Source of the DNA: Petunia secreta | Taxonomy: Eukaryota > Streptophyta > Magnoliopsida > Solanales > Solanaceae | Assembly (NCBI GenBank): GCA_029990175.1 | Contig: JARKIP010000011.1 | Location: forward strand, 9,486,001 to 9,550,000 | Direction of reading: 5' to 3' | Length of the DNA stretch: 64,000 nt | Shown: positions 47,350-58,441 of the stretch, piece by piece | How the letters are laid out: each line of letters starts with the position of its first letter | Numbering within the stretch: the stretch's first letter is position 1 | Notes under the pieces: model-generated | The model's database searches: none | Seen by the model: only the letters and a program-made list of their open reading frames with translations | What the model was told of the DNA's origin: nothing | Made by a program: the position numbers and the translations under genes

Positions 47350-47700
47350 TTCCCACAACTTTGTGTTTGTTTTAGCCTTAGAGGTCGATATGGAGCTTTA
47401 TGATAGCTAATGGTGATTTGAGAATGATTAATGATAGAGTTGTTGATGGAGTTTAATTAGAAGTGAGAATTTAATTTGACGGCGTGATTGATCGTTGTTT
47501 GAGCTTTATTTGTGTTGACTTGAGGTTTGAGAATAATTAATTGGAGGTTTTGAGTGTTGAATAAGATTATGCCACTGTAGCTAGAACCATGAAATCGTTT
47601 TTAAAGTTCAGGAGTAAATCTTGACCACTTTGCATTGTTCATGAGAAAAATTTGATCATTTTCTCGTGTATACAAGCCCACGTGTTAGGAATTTCTTTTA
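47350..47700. other. Intergenic, nothing recognised
   Basis: AT-rich sequence with no ORF, repeat or RNA gene that I could identify. Confidence 0.5.
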
Positions 47701-48414
47701 GGAAAATTTACACCACATGAATACCCTAATAGCTAAATTACAAAAAATACCAATACTTTTATACTATTTACAAAATATAACAATAGTTTTTCATATTTAT
47801 CCTATATACCATTTTCTCATTTCCCATTCCCAGATATAAAACCCTAATTTCTTCTCCCTCTCTCTCCTTCTCTCCCCTCCTCCACCATCCACCCACCCGT
47901 CGCCGTCCCCCCTTCCCCTCTCCGGCGACCAGCAGCGACGTTGTCGCCGTTCCTAGCAGTTAAGTCCGTTGCAGTCGCATTTCCTCCCCTCTGCCGCGGC
48001 GCTGCTGCAGCCGCAGTGCAGCGGCTCTGCTCCTCGCTGCGGTGCTGCTGCGCTGCAGTGGCACGCTGCTCCGATCTATGTGTTTCCGGTGGGGTTTTTC
48101 CGATTTGCTCCATTTTTTTCTCTTTTGTTGTTTTTTCCTTTTTGTATGTGTATAATATTTATATATTTGTAATTTTTGTATAAAATACATATATTCTTGT
48201 ATTTTTTGTGTACAAATATTAATTTCTCTATTTTTGTATGTGTACGTGGGTATATATATATGTATGTTGTTGTATGTTTGTGTATGTGTATGTATGAAGT
48301 AACAAAATAGTTTGTATGTTGTTTTTTTTGTAGATTTTTATATGTTTGTGTATATTTTTGTATATTGTGTATGTTTGACTATAAGTAAATTCGAAACAAT
48401 AAATTATAAAAAAT

Positions 48415-48449
<35 letters not shown>

Positions 48450-48734
48450 ATATTTTGTATATTTCATTTTGTAGATCTAAGGAAAAAAATACAAATCCGG
48501 CCACCTGCATCGCCGCCGGCCGGCGGCTGACCGGCGGCGACTGGCTGCCGGGGACTGTCGGCAATGCAACAGTGTAGCAGTGGGTTAGGGAGAGGGTTAA
48601 AACCCTAATTTGTATGGTTTAAATGATTTTTGTATATATTATGTAAAAAAAGTATAGTTATTTTTTGTAAAGTGGTATTGTGTTGGTATATTTTGTAATT
48701 TTAGTATTAGGGTTGTATATATTTGTAATTCTCC
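47701..48734. mobile_element. Short non-autonomous MULE-like element with long terminal inverted repeats
   Basis: The first 86 bp (GGAAAATTTACACCACATGA...) and the reverse complement of the last 83 bp (GGAGAATTACAAATATATAC...) align along their length, sharing ATACCCTAAT/CAACCCTAAT, AAATTACAAAA and ATACCAA blocks. Long TIRs on a 1-kb element suggest a Mutator-like element. Flanks TTTCTTTTA and TTTTTTTTT match at 7 of 9 positions, a weak target duplication. The interior has two GC-rich islands (47875-48110 and 48500-48560) and a TA/TG microsatellite at about 48415-48450. No transposase is present. Confidence 0.65.
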
Positions 48735-49019
48735 TTTTTTTTTCGTTAATGAATAAGGACATACTTAACCCAATTTTATAATGGCATAGTTATATAGGAG
48801 AATTGCACAAATTAAAAAAAAATAAGCAGAGTCTTAAAAAGTTGAGTTATTTTTAATGGTCTTACAGAATTGACCACTTTTACGTTAAATGAAGCTGAAA
48901 GTACATAAATACCTTTACTAATAGAGTACTTCCCATAATTACAAAAATGTCACCGCACCTTTTTGAAGTCGTAATTACAAAAATGTCATCGCACCTTTTT
49001 AAATTCGAAATTACAAAAT
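48735..49019. other. AT-rich region before the satellite array
   Basis: Contains a short direct repeat (ATTACAAAAATGTCA(C/T)CGCACC at about 48938 and 48972) but no gene. Confidence 0.5.
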
Positions 49020-50170
49020 ATACCACTGCTTCCTACAAAGCAGAAAATAATGTCAATTTGTCTGTATTTCACGTCCATTTTGTGAATAAATAAGGCCAAA
49101 TCGTCATTGTTTCGCTCATATACAAAAATCAAAATAAAACATAATATAAGACCAATTCGACATCATTTCTTCATATAATGAGCAAAAAATCATGTTTACT
49201 TTGTAAATAAATGATGCCGAATTGCACATACTCTATTGATTCACAAAAAATACCTTCAAGTGCTTATATATTTAGAAATAACGACAATTCGTTGTGTTTA
49301 TGCATGTAATTATGTCCGTTTTGTGAAGAAATGAGGCCAAATCAGCCTCACTTCACACGTCCACAAAAAATACTGTCAAGTGCCTATATATTTAAAAATA
49401 ATGACAAACTGTCTGTGTTTATACGTATAATTGTATTCATTTTATGCAGAAATTAGACAAAATTGGTCTCACTTCACACATCCACAAAAAGACCTTCAAG
49501 GACTTATATATTTAGAAATAACAGCATTTTGTCTGTGGTTATGCATATAATCGTGTCCGTTTAAAAAATAAATGAGGTCAAATCGGCCTCACTTCATGCA
49601 TCCACAAAAAAATACCTTCAAGTGCTTATATACTTAGAAATAACGACAATTCGTCTGAGTTTATGCATATAATTGTAACCGTTTGTGAAGAAATGAGGTC
49701 AAATTGTCCTTAACACATCCACAAAAGAGACCTTCAAGTACTTATATATTTAGAAATAATAATAATTCGTCTGTGTTTATGCATATATTGAACCAAAAAC
49801 TGCATCCGTTGTGCGAACATATGAGTCCAAATCGTCTTCACTTGCTTTATCCACAAAAATACATATGAAAATACAAAAGTCAGCAAAATTTCAAAGGAAA
49901 ATATAACTACCTCAATCCGTCGTCATTTATTTATAATGTGAGCCAAATATTAAGTACATTTTGCAAACAAATTAGTCCAAATCGTTTTCACTTTATTCAT
50001 CCATAAAAATACATATAAAAATATAAAATGAAGACAATCCGGCCGTATTTATTCATAACTTAGCAAAAATACTCTGTCTATTTTACGAATAAATGATACT
50101 AAATTGTCATCATTTTACACATATACAAAATTCATCGTAAAATAAAATAAGGTCAATCCGGTATGATGAT
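49020..50170. repeat. Degenerate tandem array, about 120-bp period
   Basis: The CTTCAAG or GTCAAG block ends at 49260, 49380, 49500, 49622 and 49738, so units are 120, 120, 122 and 116 bp. Units share TTATATATTTAGAAATAA, GTTTATGCATATAAT and GAGGTCAAAT(C/T)GGCCTCACTT. Copies at both edges are increasingly diverged, as expected for an ageing satellite. Confidence 0.85.
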
Positions 50171-50648
50171 TAAGTCATCATATACGTTTCTTTTACAAAT
50201 GAATCAATTCAATGAGTCAGATGGAGAAGATCCTTACGATAAACGTTTGACCACATCTTTAAGAAATATATCCAATAGAGGTCAAGAATTATGCTAATCA
50301 ATATTATATCATCATATACTCACTTCGAGGCCAAACAATCAATGTCTGGATTATACTTTGCTGTCAATCCCTATATTTTGTGACAGATGCTCCCGGGGAT
50401 TCTCTTCACAGATGATTTTTGTAAGGCTAAAAATTTAACTTAGGAAAAATTAGTAACGACAATCAATAACAAGCTTTTGATTTTCTGTTTATGGAGTGGT
50501 TTGGTAATATTTAGACATTAAAAGTTTATCTCATTTACTCGTAGCTTCCTAGTCTTATGAAAACAAAAAGTTATTGGCAGCTGTTAAGAAAGAAAGAGAT
50601 GTGTTTGCCATTCCAAAAATGAATCAGAACTGTTCGTACTCGAGATAT
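50171..50648. other. Intergenic, nothing recognised
   Basis: AT-rich, no gene or repeat recognised. The last 5 bp before the next element (AGTCT, 50649-50653) are its target site. Confidence 0.5.
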
Positions 50649-50653
50649 AGTCT

Positions 50654-51212
50654 TGTATGGGCCTAAATCGTTTTTAGGTACACAAATCGAATTTGGATTC
50701 GAATATAAGCAAATCTTTGTATCAAAGCGGTAAATAATACACGAAATAGACGAAAATGCGTAAAACAACTTGCTTTCAATATATGAATGTTCAGTACAAA
50801 TTTGGACAGAGTTTTGGTATATATTTCTGGATGGATATAATACAAAATGAGCTTCTATTTATAGGCCTGGGGAGCTTGCCCACGTTCTCCATCACCAGTT
50901 TGCACTCCTCCCACGATCTGATCAGCAACATGAATGAGTTAGTGGAGCGGAGTAATGGGCTGCAAAGCCGTTGGGACCGAGGTGGTAACCGAAGCCTTGC
51001 CACAAGGCTTCGGTCATCTGACCTTGCTATCCGAATGGGGAGGCATCCCCCCGAAGCTGGAAGCTTAATTTCTCTTCGGTCGCGCCTTCGGGCGTTGACC
51101 TTGGTGATTCAGTCACGAGATCGATTATCTTCCCTTCGGAGCGCCAGCTCGTTTTTTCTTCGGTCCACCAACTCGAAGTGTTGACCGAAGACGATAATTT
51201 TTACCCAATACA
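50654..51212 (-). repeat. 3' LTR of the Tat-type element
   Basis: 559 bp, TGTATT...CATACA in element orientation. It holds a minus-strand TATA box (TATAAATA, 50856-50863) and a 12-bp perfect stem with a 3-nt loop at 50988-51014 (ACCGAAGCCTTG/CAAGGCTTCGGT). Confidence 0.96.
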
Positions 51213-51235
51213 GATAGTCCCCCCACTCCTCGGTA
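51213..51235 (-). other. Polypurine tract of the Tat-type element
   Basis: The minus strand reads GAGGAGTGGGGGGACTATC directly before the LTR. It is preserved in the second copy at 60959-60980. Confidence 0.75.
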
Positions 51236-51450
51236 GACGCCGAAGTCGCCTAGGAGTGGAATGAGTTTGAGCGGGAAGTCGACGTGGCCAAACCCTATCC
51301 ACGTATTTTCAAAAAGTTGCGCATCCGTAGGGTCGCCGTTCCGCGTTACGTGGCGGCTCATGACAGGTCTCTGAACGGTCACGCCGTCTTTTTGTTTTCT
51401 CCAATGTTTCAGTCATCATTGGCTTCACCTACTTGCACGTGTACACACAC

Positions 51451-51458
51451 TATAAATA
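51451..51458 (+). promoter_or_regulatory. TATA box of the antisense gene
   Basis: TATAAATA in the context CACACTATAAATACTTC, 146 bp before the ATG at 51597. The second copy has the same box at 61195-61202, 143 bp before its ATG. Confidence 0.7.
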
Positions 51459-51596
51459 CTTCACCTCTGCCCTTTTCATCTTCACTTTTATCATCTTGCT
51501 TCAAGAAGAAAAATAACATAGAGTCTTCCATCCGCCACTGTCACTCCCATTCCTTTCATTCAAAATTTCTCTTTATTTTGTTCTCTGACTCCCAAC

Positions 51597-54403
51597 ATGT
51601 CTACCAATATTTCTGCTACCATTTCTGGTCAAGGCTCAAGCGATTCCGGCGAGAGAGCGGAACGTTTTGCGGCCATGGCAGTGAATGACGAAGCTGTTCC
51701 CTCTGTGCCACCATTGCAGGTGGCTGGAGCGGGAGACGGTGGCGAAGCCACATCGGCTGCTCCCACTCCCTTGAGACGTAAAACGAAAGCGGGTCGCGGC
51801 TCAGCTGAGGTCAGCGAGTATGTGGACTTGGATGTGGGTGACGACATCGAGGGTGGTGATGCCACTGATGTGAGAGAGGTGGGTGGCTCGGTCGAAGCGG
51901 CCGAGGTGAGCGAGATTAGTGGCTCGAAGGGTGAAACCGAGGTGGGCCCTTCGAAGAAATCAAAGAGGAAAATTCCACTCGAGGTGGAGATTGACCCTCG
52001 GTTGGTCATCCCCTCGAGCTTTAACAATGAAAAAGACCTGAAGGTCCACGCTCAGTCAGATGCTCAGAAGGGGAAGAGAAGGAACATCCCCGTTCATGTT
52101 ACCCCGAGCATCGTAACCGAGGAAGGATTGCGGCGGTTCGGGCAGACTGCCGCTGGGGCCCCGAAGTGGAGATTAGGATCCCGGCGCCTGGCTCGGCCGC
52201 GTCTACGCATGTCGAAGGATATTCCTCGGTTTTTACTTACCCTTTCACCATAGGCTTTGATTTGCCTGTACACCCCATAATCGACACGTTTTGCAGATCA
52301 TACAACCTCTGCCTTGCCCAACTTGGGCCCGGGGTTTGGAGGGTCGTCCAAGCCCTTGAGTATTTGAGTGGTGCCGTGGGGTTGCCATTTACTTTTCAGC
52401 ACTTGATTTCGCTCTACTACCCCTATTTCCACAAAGCCGGGGTGGTCGCTCTCTTGTCTCGGGGCTCATATGCAATTTTAAGCAAGAGCGAGGATCATGG
52501 GGATCGAGGATGGAACGATCGATTCGTGCTCATTCCCACGAACCTGTTGTCTGCCGAGCCTGGCTTTCCCGAGGCGTGGAATGCCCAGCGTAAGTGCTTA
52601 CTTCCATTCTTCCTTTGGCTTGAGATTATCGCAATTGTTAACCGACCTCTTTTTTTGATCCGCAGCTGAAAAAGTGGCGGTTGTGCCTCCGAGTAACCTG
52701 CTCGGGTGGGTGACCGAAGTTATGCAGCCGAAAAAATGCCCCGAACGGCAGTGGATGGTGCTAGCTGCTCTGCCTGAGAACCGATGGGCGTGCAAGAGGC
52801 ACGGTGGGTTGTTGACTTTGGGCCGCTGAGTCTCATTTTAAATTATTCAACTAACTTTTCCACTTTGCTTACATAGGTCTCCCCAGCAAGGCCGTGAGAG
52901 AGGTTGACGAGGAAGAGGAAGCCGAGGCGGAGGGCGGAGAGGAAGAGAGGGGAAACAAGAGGGCGAAGAGAAGCGAGAAATTGGTGACCGACGTCACCGA
53001 GGGGGTCGCCAAGATGGCAGCAATGGCGAAGAAGCTTATCGAGGAGAAGAAAACTAAAGCCTCTTCGAGCCAAGGGGCTTCACAAGGTGAAATTTTCTTG
53101 GGTAGGTTTTCTTGTGTTTCCACTGCCACTCGTACTTATGTTAGGCACATTGCTCCTCTTCCTGCCTCAGGTGCTAAGAGGAAAAGGGCGAGCTCGAAGC
53201 GGGCCGCCACAGCGAAAGGTCCTCGAGTTGAAGAGGTCGCTGCCCCCGTTGCTGAAGCTCTGATCACTAAACGTCGGGGGCTCATTGACGTGCCCAGCGA
53301 TGAGGAGCTCCCTCCTCTGGTTCCCGAGGAGAGGCCAGATCCAGTCCCCGAGCCTGTTCCAAGAGGCCGCAAAAAGAAAAGGTAAGGCGAAGGCGAGCGG
53401 AGGGTTGATCAAGAGCATGGTCAAAGCTTCAAGGGATTCTTCGAAGCCCAGCAACATTGCTGCTCGGGTTTTGGAGATATATCCCGATGCTAATTTGTTA
53501 GATGCTACGAAAGAGGACATCATGTCTCTTGACGGCCTGCTCGGGCCAGCTGAAGCTCATGCCCTTCGGAATCTCAATCCCATGAGTTTGATGGGTGTTT
53601 CAGCCGCTTCTGCTCTTCGGGTAAGTCTTAGTGTCCTTTTAACATAGTATGCCTTACCAGACTTTGAGCGCTGACATATGTTTCAAACGCAGAGCTTTGT
53701 CCTCGCGCTGCGAGCTGTTCACCTCGAACGGGATCGAGCCCAGGAACTTCAAGCAGCTGCTACCGCCTGGGATGGTCAGAAAAAGGTCCTCAAAGGGCAG
53801 GTCGCCGAGTTGGAAGCTCGGTTCGCAATCCTGAACAGTGAGCTGGAGCGTGCCAACGAGGTGGCGGCAAAAGCTGAGGACGACCTTCGGGCGGTTGCAG
53901 AATCCTCCGAGGCTCGTGTTCGAGCTGCGACAGACGAGTTTACTGCTGAACGCTCGAGGCTCAGTCTTGAGAATGCCCGCCTCGAAGCTGAATTGTTCAG
54001 GGCAAGGACCGAAGTCCTTGAGGCGGGGGAGAGGTATCGTGGCAAGCTCGGGGAATATAACGCCAAACTTCTTGAGCTGCAACGCCAAGTGGACGAAGTT
54101 CCAGCCCTTCGGGGCAAGATATCCAGGCTTGAAAGGCGAGTTGCCCACCTTAACGAGCGGGCCGAGGTCAGATCAACAAGGGCCAAATTTGAAGAAACAT
54201 GGGCCGTGGTCAAGACTAGGCTCGGTGCCCTCGAGCAGGTTCAGGCCGGGCAGATCGTGCTTGAGGACGAGATTGTCAAAGCAAGGGAGGCTGCTGCCGA
54301 GGCCCAAAGAATTGTGGACGAACTTCCCTCAAGCGAAGGATCAGATGATGAAAGCGACAGTGCCGAAGAGGGCAGCGGAGATGCCGATGGGGCGTTGTCT
54401 TAG
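51597..54403 (+). pseudogene. Antisense extra gene (aORF) of the Tat-type element, four or five exons
   Basis: Exons inferred by reading and by comparison with the second copy: 51597-52589, 52666-52803, 52877-53620, 53693-54403, all with GT-AG introns and matching phases. The N-terminus is acidic and Ser-rich. A conserved core follows (YSSVFTYPFTIGFDLPVHP, LAQLGPGVWRVVQALEYLSG, LISLYYPYFHKAG), resembling the putative gypsy-type transposon domain of plant proteins. Next are a Lys/Glu-rich segment and a block at LEIYPDANLLDATKEDIMS. A long C-terminal coiled coil ends in an acidic tail (EGSDDESDSAEEG). Compared with copy two, a one-base loss near 52130 and a deletion of about 65 bp near 53360 shift the frame. 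The family's function is unknown. Confidence 0.78.
53087..53170 (+). other. In-frame optional intron (exitron-like) of the antisense gene
   Basis: Donor ACAAG|GTGA and acceptor GCCTCAG|GTGC enclose 84 nt with no stop, so the protein reads through with or without splicing. The second copy has the same structure with 87 nt (62887-62973). Confidence 0.55.
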
Positions 54404-54429
54404 TAAACTTTTGATGTCTTTCATTTTTG

Positions 54430-54599
54430 AGGCCTTCGTGCCTTTTTTGGATGTTGGCCTTCGGGCCTTTGTACTTATGTTTGACCCTCGGGTCATTTTT
54501 GGATGTATATAGCTTCAGCCTTCGGGCTTTTAATGAAAGATCGCTTTGTGAATTTTGCGTGTTTATTTTTCATGTGTATCGAACACTTTTGAAAATAAA
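54430..54599 (+). terminator. 3' UTR of the antisense gene with short stem-loops and AATAAA
   Basis: Three tetraloop hairpins: GGCC-TTCG-GGCC (54456-54467), TGACC-CTCG-GGTCA (54482-54495), AGCC-TTCG-GGCT (54517-54528), plus an imperfect one at 54431. AATAAA lies at 54594-54599, about 190 bp past the stop. Confidence 0.6.
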
Positions 54600-55135
54600 T
54601 GATATGCTTGCAAGATTTTAAGCAAAATTTGACCGGTGCGAACTTAGGACGACGTCTCGTCCTCGAGTCGATGCATTGCGCGGCTCAAGTAATAACACAT
54701 GGATAGAATGAGAGTACCCGAAGTCGCTTTATTAATATCAACGAGCCAAAAGGCTATGTACATAAAACCAAGTCGGGTCGGACCTTGGGTAAAAAATGAA
54801 TTAACGATCTTCTAACTAAAACATGCCGCTATCGGGCTAATTTACAATGTACTAAATCTAGTCCTCGGGCAGCAGTCCCCGGTTGTCGGATAGATAAGCA
54901 TCGGTTGGGAGGCTCGATGTCGACTTCGGTGTCAACCCTTCTCACTCCCCCCCAGTGTTCGGTTGTGAATCTCGATGAGGATCCGAGCACTGGAATCGGT
55001 TCGGTTTGCTTCCTAAAAAGGTCGAGCAAAAAAGGTGGAACGAGGAGTGAGTTAGTACATTGTTTATCAATGCCATGGGAGCGTCGTTCGGCTCGGGGCT
55101 GTTTAATTGATAGAATTGAAGGATATTTACCTTGG
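54600..55135. other. Spacer between the convergent antisense gene and integrase
   Basis: No coding sequence recognised. A second purine-rich tract on the minus strand (near 54942-54962) resembles the polypurine tract. Confidence 0.5.
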
Positions 55136-56797
55136 CTAAAAGTAGTATCGCTTCAGATGAGAGATGTTCCAGTTCAGCGGTTCGGGTTCGCCTTGAAGAG
55201 ACTCGATTTGATAAGAGCCTTTTCCAACGATTGCTTTGACCCTGTAGGGCCCTTCCCAATTTGCGATAAGCTTCCCCCCGTTGTCCTCCTTTGTTGACTG
55301 ATTCACGGTTTTCAACACATAATCTCCCACCTTGAAGTCCCTAAATTTAGCTTTCCTGTTGAGGTACGCTTCGATCTGTCTTTTTTGGGCAACAAGCCGA
55401 ATCGAAGCTAATTCCCTCTTTTCTTCGAGCAAGTCTAGCTCAATGCGCATCGCCTCTTGGTTGGCGTCTTCGGTTGTGTGAGCATACCGAAGGCTTGGTT
55501 CGCCCACTTCTACTGGGATGAGAGAATCCATGCCATAGGCTAATGAAAAAGGGGTCTCACCGGTGCTGTTCTTCTCCGTTGTTCGCATGGCCCACAGAAC
55601 CCCGGGCAACTCCTCGGGCCAAGTTCCTTTCTTCTCATCGAGTCGCTTCTTCAAATTCTCAATTATGATCCTGTTTGAAGACTCGGCCTGGCCATTAGCA
55701 CTTGGATGGTAGGGAGTCGAGGCTATCCTTTTGATTCCCCATTGTTTAAAAAAGTCAGTGATAGCCGCCCATGAATTGTTTGCCATTGTCGCAAGCGATT
55801 TCTTTTGGGACGCCGAACCGGTAGATGATATTCTTTTTGATGAAGTCGATTACCTGCTTTTGTTTTACCTCGGTGAGAGCTGCGGTTTCCACCCATTTTG
55901 TGAAGTAATCAGTCAACACCAAGATGAACCGAACACCACATTTTCCTTTGGGTAGTGGTCCGACAACGTCCATTCCCCATTTCATGAAGGGCCATGGTGA
56001 TACCACTGAGTGTAGAGGCTCGGCCTGTTGGTGGATCATTTGCCCATGGCGCTGGCACTTGTCGCACTTTTGCACGAAGGCCTTCACATCGGCGCTAATG
56101 GTGGGCCAATAATACCCAGCTCTTAACAATTTACGCACCAACGATTTTCTCCCCGAGTGATTTCCACACTCGCCTTCGTGTACTTCGGCCATCACGTACC
56201 TCGCCTCATCGGGGCCCAAGCATTTGGCCATCGGGCCGCAGTACAACCTCTTGTATAAATTGCCTTCGATCATGTGATACGAGGCCGCTTGGGTCCTTAG
56301 CTTTTTCGCTTCTTTCTTATCTTGGGGAACAGTCCCCGAGTCGAAGTAGGAGATGAACTTACTTCGCCAATCCCATCGATTGTCAACCGAATTGACTTGC
56401 AACTTCATCTCTCTCATTTGGGCGGACAGCAACCGAACCACCGAGTCAGTCCCCGAGTGAGCTTCATCAATGGCCGAACCAAGATTTGCCAAGGCGTCAG
56501 CCTCGGTATTTTCTTCCCGAGGTACTTGTTTGACACTCCATTCTTGGAATTGGGCTAGGATCCTCTGTGCCCGATCCAAGTAAAGCTGCATTCTGGGCTC
56601 TCGAGCCGTGTAATCACCGAGGATCTGGTTGACCACTAATTGTGAATCACATCTTAATTCGATTCTATCAACCCCCATTTCTTTAGCTAGCTCTAAGCCC
56701 GCTAGAGCCGCTTCGTATTCTGCTTCGTTGTTGGTGACCTTTTTGAATCGAACTGAATGCCTAATCTTCTCCCCGGTGGGTGTTCTCAACACAATGC
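55136..56797 (-). pseudogene. Tat-type RNase H and integrase
   Basis: RNase H begins abruptly at SKGSGLGIVL; the expected Asp just before it is missing, through a small deletion and frameshift near 56800-56840. The other acidic residues remain (NNEAEYEAALAGL, LRCDSQLVVNQI). Integrase has a complete HHCC finger (HEGECGNHSG, then CDKCQRHG) and the full triad: Asp in WGMDVVGP, Asp in ACDNGKQF, Glu in NGQAESSNR. A one-base shift near 55770 lies between the second Asp and the Glu. The C-terminus ends SHLKRYYF at 55136. Both lesions would block the enzyme. Confidence 0.9.
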
Positions 56798-58441
56798 CTA
56801 AACCCGAGCCCTTTGAATTCGTTGCCCCTTCGCCTCGGAGCTTTCCTTTTCCGCCTCGGGCAGTATCCCAATGCTGAAATCAGCCACGAAGTCTGCCAAG
56901 ACTTGAGACTTGATGGCAGTTCGAGGTTGATAAGTGATGTCATACTCACTTAGCTCAACCGCCCATTTGGACAACCTCCCCGATAACTCAGGCTTATGCA
57001 ATATATTTCTCAAGGGGAAGGTTGAAACTACCGCTATTGGGTGACATTGAAAATAGGGCCGTAGTTTCTGAGCAGTAATGAGTAAAGCGAGTGCTAGTTT
57101 TTCCAAGTGTGGGTACCTGGTTTCAGCATCAAGGAGTGTCTTGCTCACATAATAGATGGGCTGCTGCTTGCCATCTTCTTCCCGAACCAGCACAGCACTC
57201 ACCGACACCTCGGACACTGCCAAATAGACAAGCAATGTTTCCCCTTCTTTTGGCTTGGCAAGCAACGGTGCGTTAGCCAAATATTGTTTCAAGTCTTTCA
57301 ACGCTTGTTTGCACTCCGGTGTCCATTCGAAGTGGTTGTTTTTTCTCAAGACGGAGAAGAATTTGTGGCATCGCTCCGAGGACTTTGAGATAAAGCGACT
57401 CAAGGCAGCGATTCGGCCAGTCAAGCGTTGAACTTCTTTTACCCCGGTAAGCTCTTCGGGGATCTCCTCAATTGCTCTGATTTTATCTGGGTTAGCTTCG
57501 ATTCCCCGCTCGGAGACGATAAATCCCAAAAACTTGCCTGATCCCACGCCGAAGGCGCACTTCTCAGGGTTCAATTTCATACCGTATTGTCTCAGCACAG
57601 CAAAAGCTTCCCTCAGATGATTCAAATGATCCTCCATTCGGATCGATTTGATGAGCATGTCGTCTATGTAGACTTCCATAGACTTCCCGATGTATTCCTT
57701 GAACATGCGACATACCAACCTTTGGTAAGTCGCCCCGGCGTTCTTCAAACCGAAGGGCATCACTTTGTAGCAAAATGTACCTCGGTCAGTGATGAATGAG
57801 GTCTTTTCTTCGTCCTTCGGGTCCATGAGGATTTGATTATAGCCCGAATACGCATCCAAGAAGGTTAATAGTTTGTGTCCAGCCGTGGAGTCTATTAACC
57901 TATCTATCTGAGGCAATGGATAAGAATCTTTGGGGCAAGCTTTGTTCAAATCGGTGTAGTCAACGCACATTCTCCACTTGCCATTCTTTTTCGGCACGAC
58001 CACAACATTGGCTAGCCACTCGGGGTATTTCACTTCTCTAATGAAACCATTCTCCTGCAGCTTGGTGGTTTCGTCCTCGATCGCCTTCTTTTTTACCCCG
58101 GCGTGTGGCCTTTTCTTCTGTTTTACCGGGGTAAATTTTGGGTCCACATTCAGTTTATGGGTTATGATCTCCGGATCGATACCCGTCATGTCTGAATGGG
58201 CCCAAGCAAAACAGTCATGGTTGGACCTTAAAACTTCCATAATCGCTTCTTTCGACTCGGGGTCCAACTCCGAGCCGATGTGTACCTTCCTCTCTGGGAA
58301 TTCCTTCGATAGAGTGAAAGAATCCAGCTCTTCGATAGTTGAGTCCTCGGCTTTTTGCTTCCGAGGCTCTTGCACGCACGCCGGGATCTTTTCAATTTCA
58401 CTTTGGAGGCTCGCCTCGCTCGACCCCGGCTGCGTTGGTTG
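56798..58441 (-). pseudogene. Tat-type reverse transcriptase
   Basis: Open from the TAG at 58442-58444 down to 56798 and in the same frame as gag-protease. It reads as a full RT: VDYTDLNKACPKDSYPLPQI, MPFGLKNAGATYQRL, catalytic YIDD at 57659-57670, CAFGVGSGKFLGFIVSERGI and the connection region (ADFVADFSIG). Only the flanking stop and the downstream frameshift disturb it. It would copy element RNA to DNA. Confidence 0.92.

Noticed and set aside
47844..48183. Ala/Arg-rich overlapping frames on both strands
   Set aside because: They come from the CG-rich repeats (GCTGCTG, GCCGC) inside the MULE-like element and exist in several frames.
50756..51184. 142-codon plus-strand frame, identical at 59600-60028
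   Set aside because: It is LTR sequence; the identity reflects the young LTR pair, and the diverged third LTR does not keep the frame.
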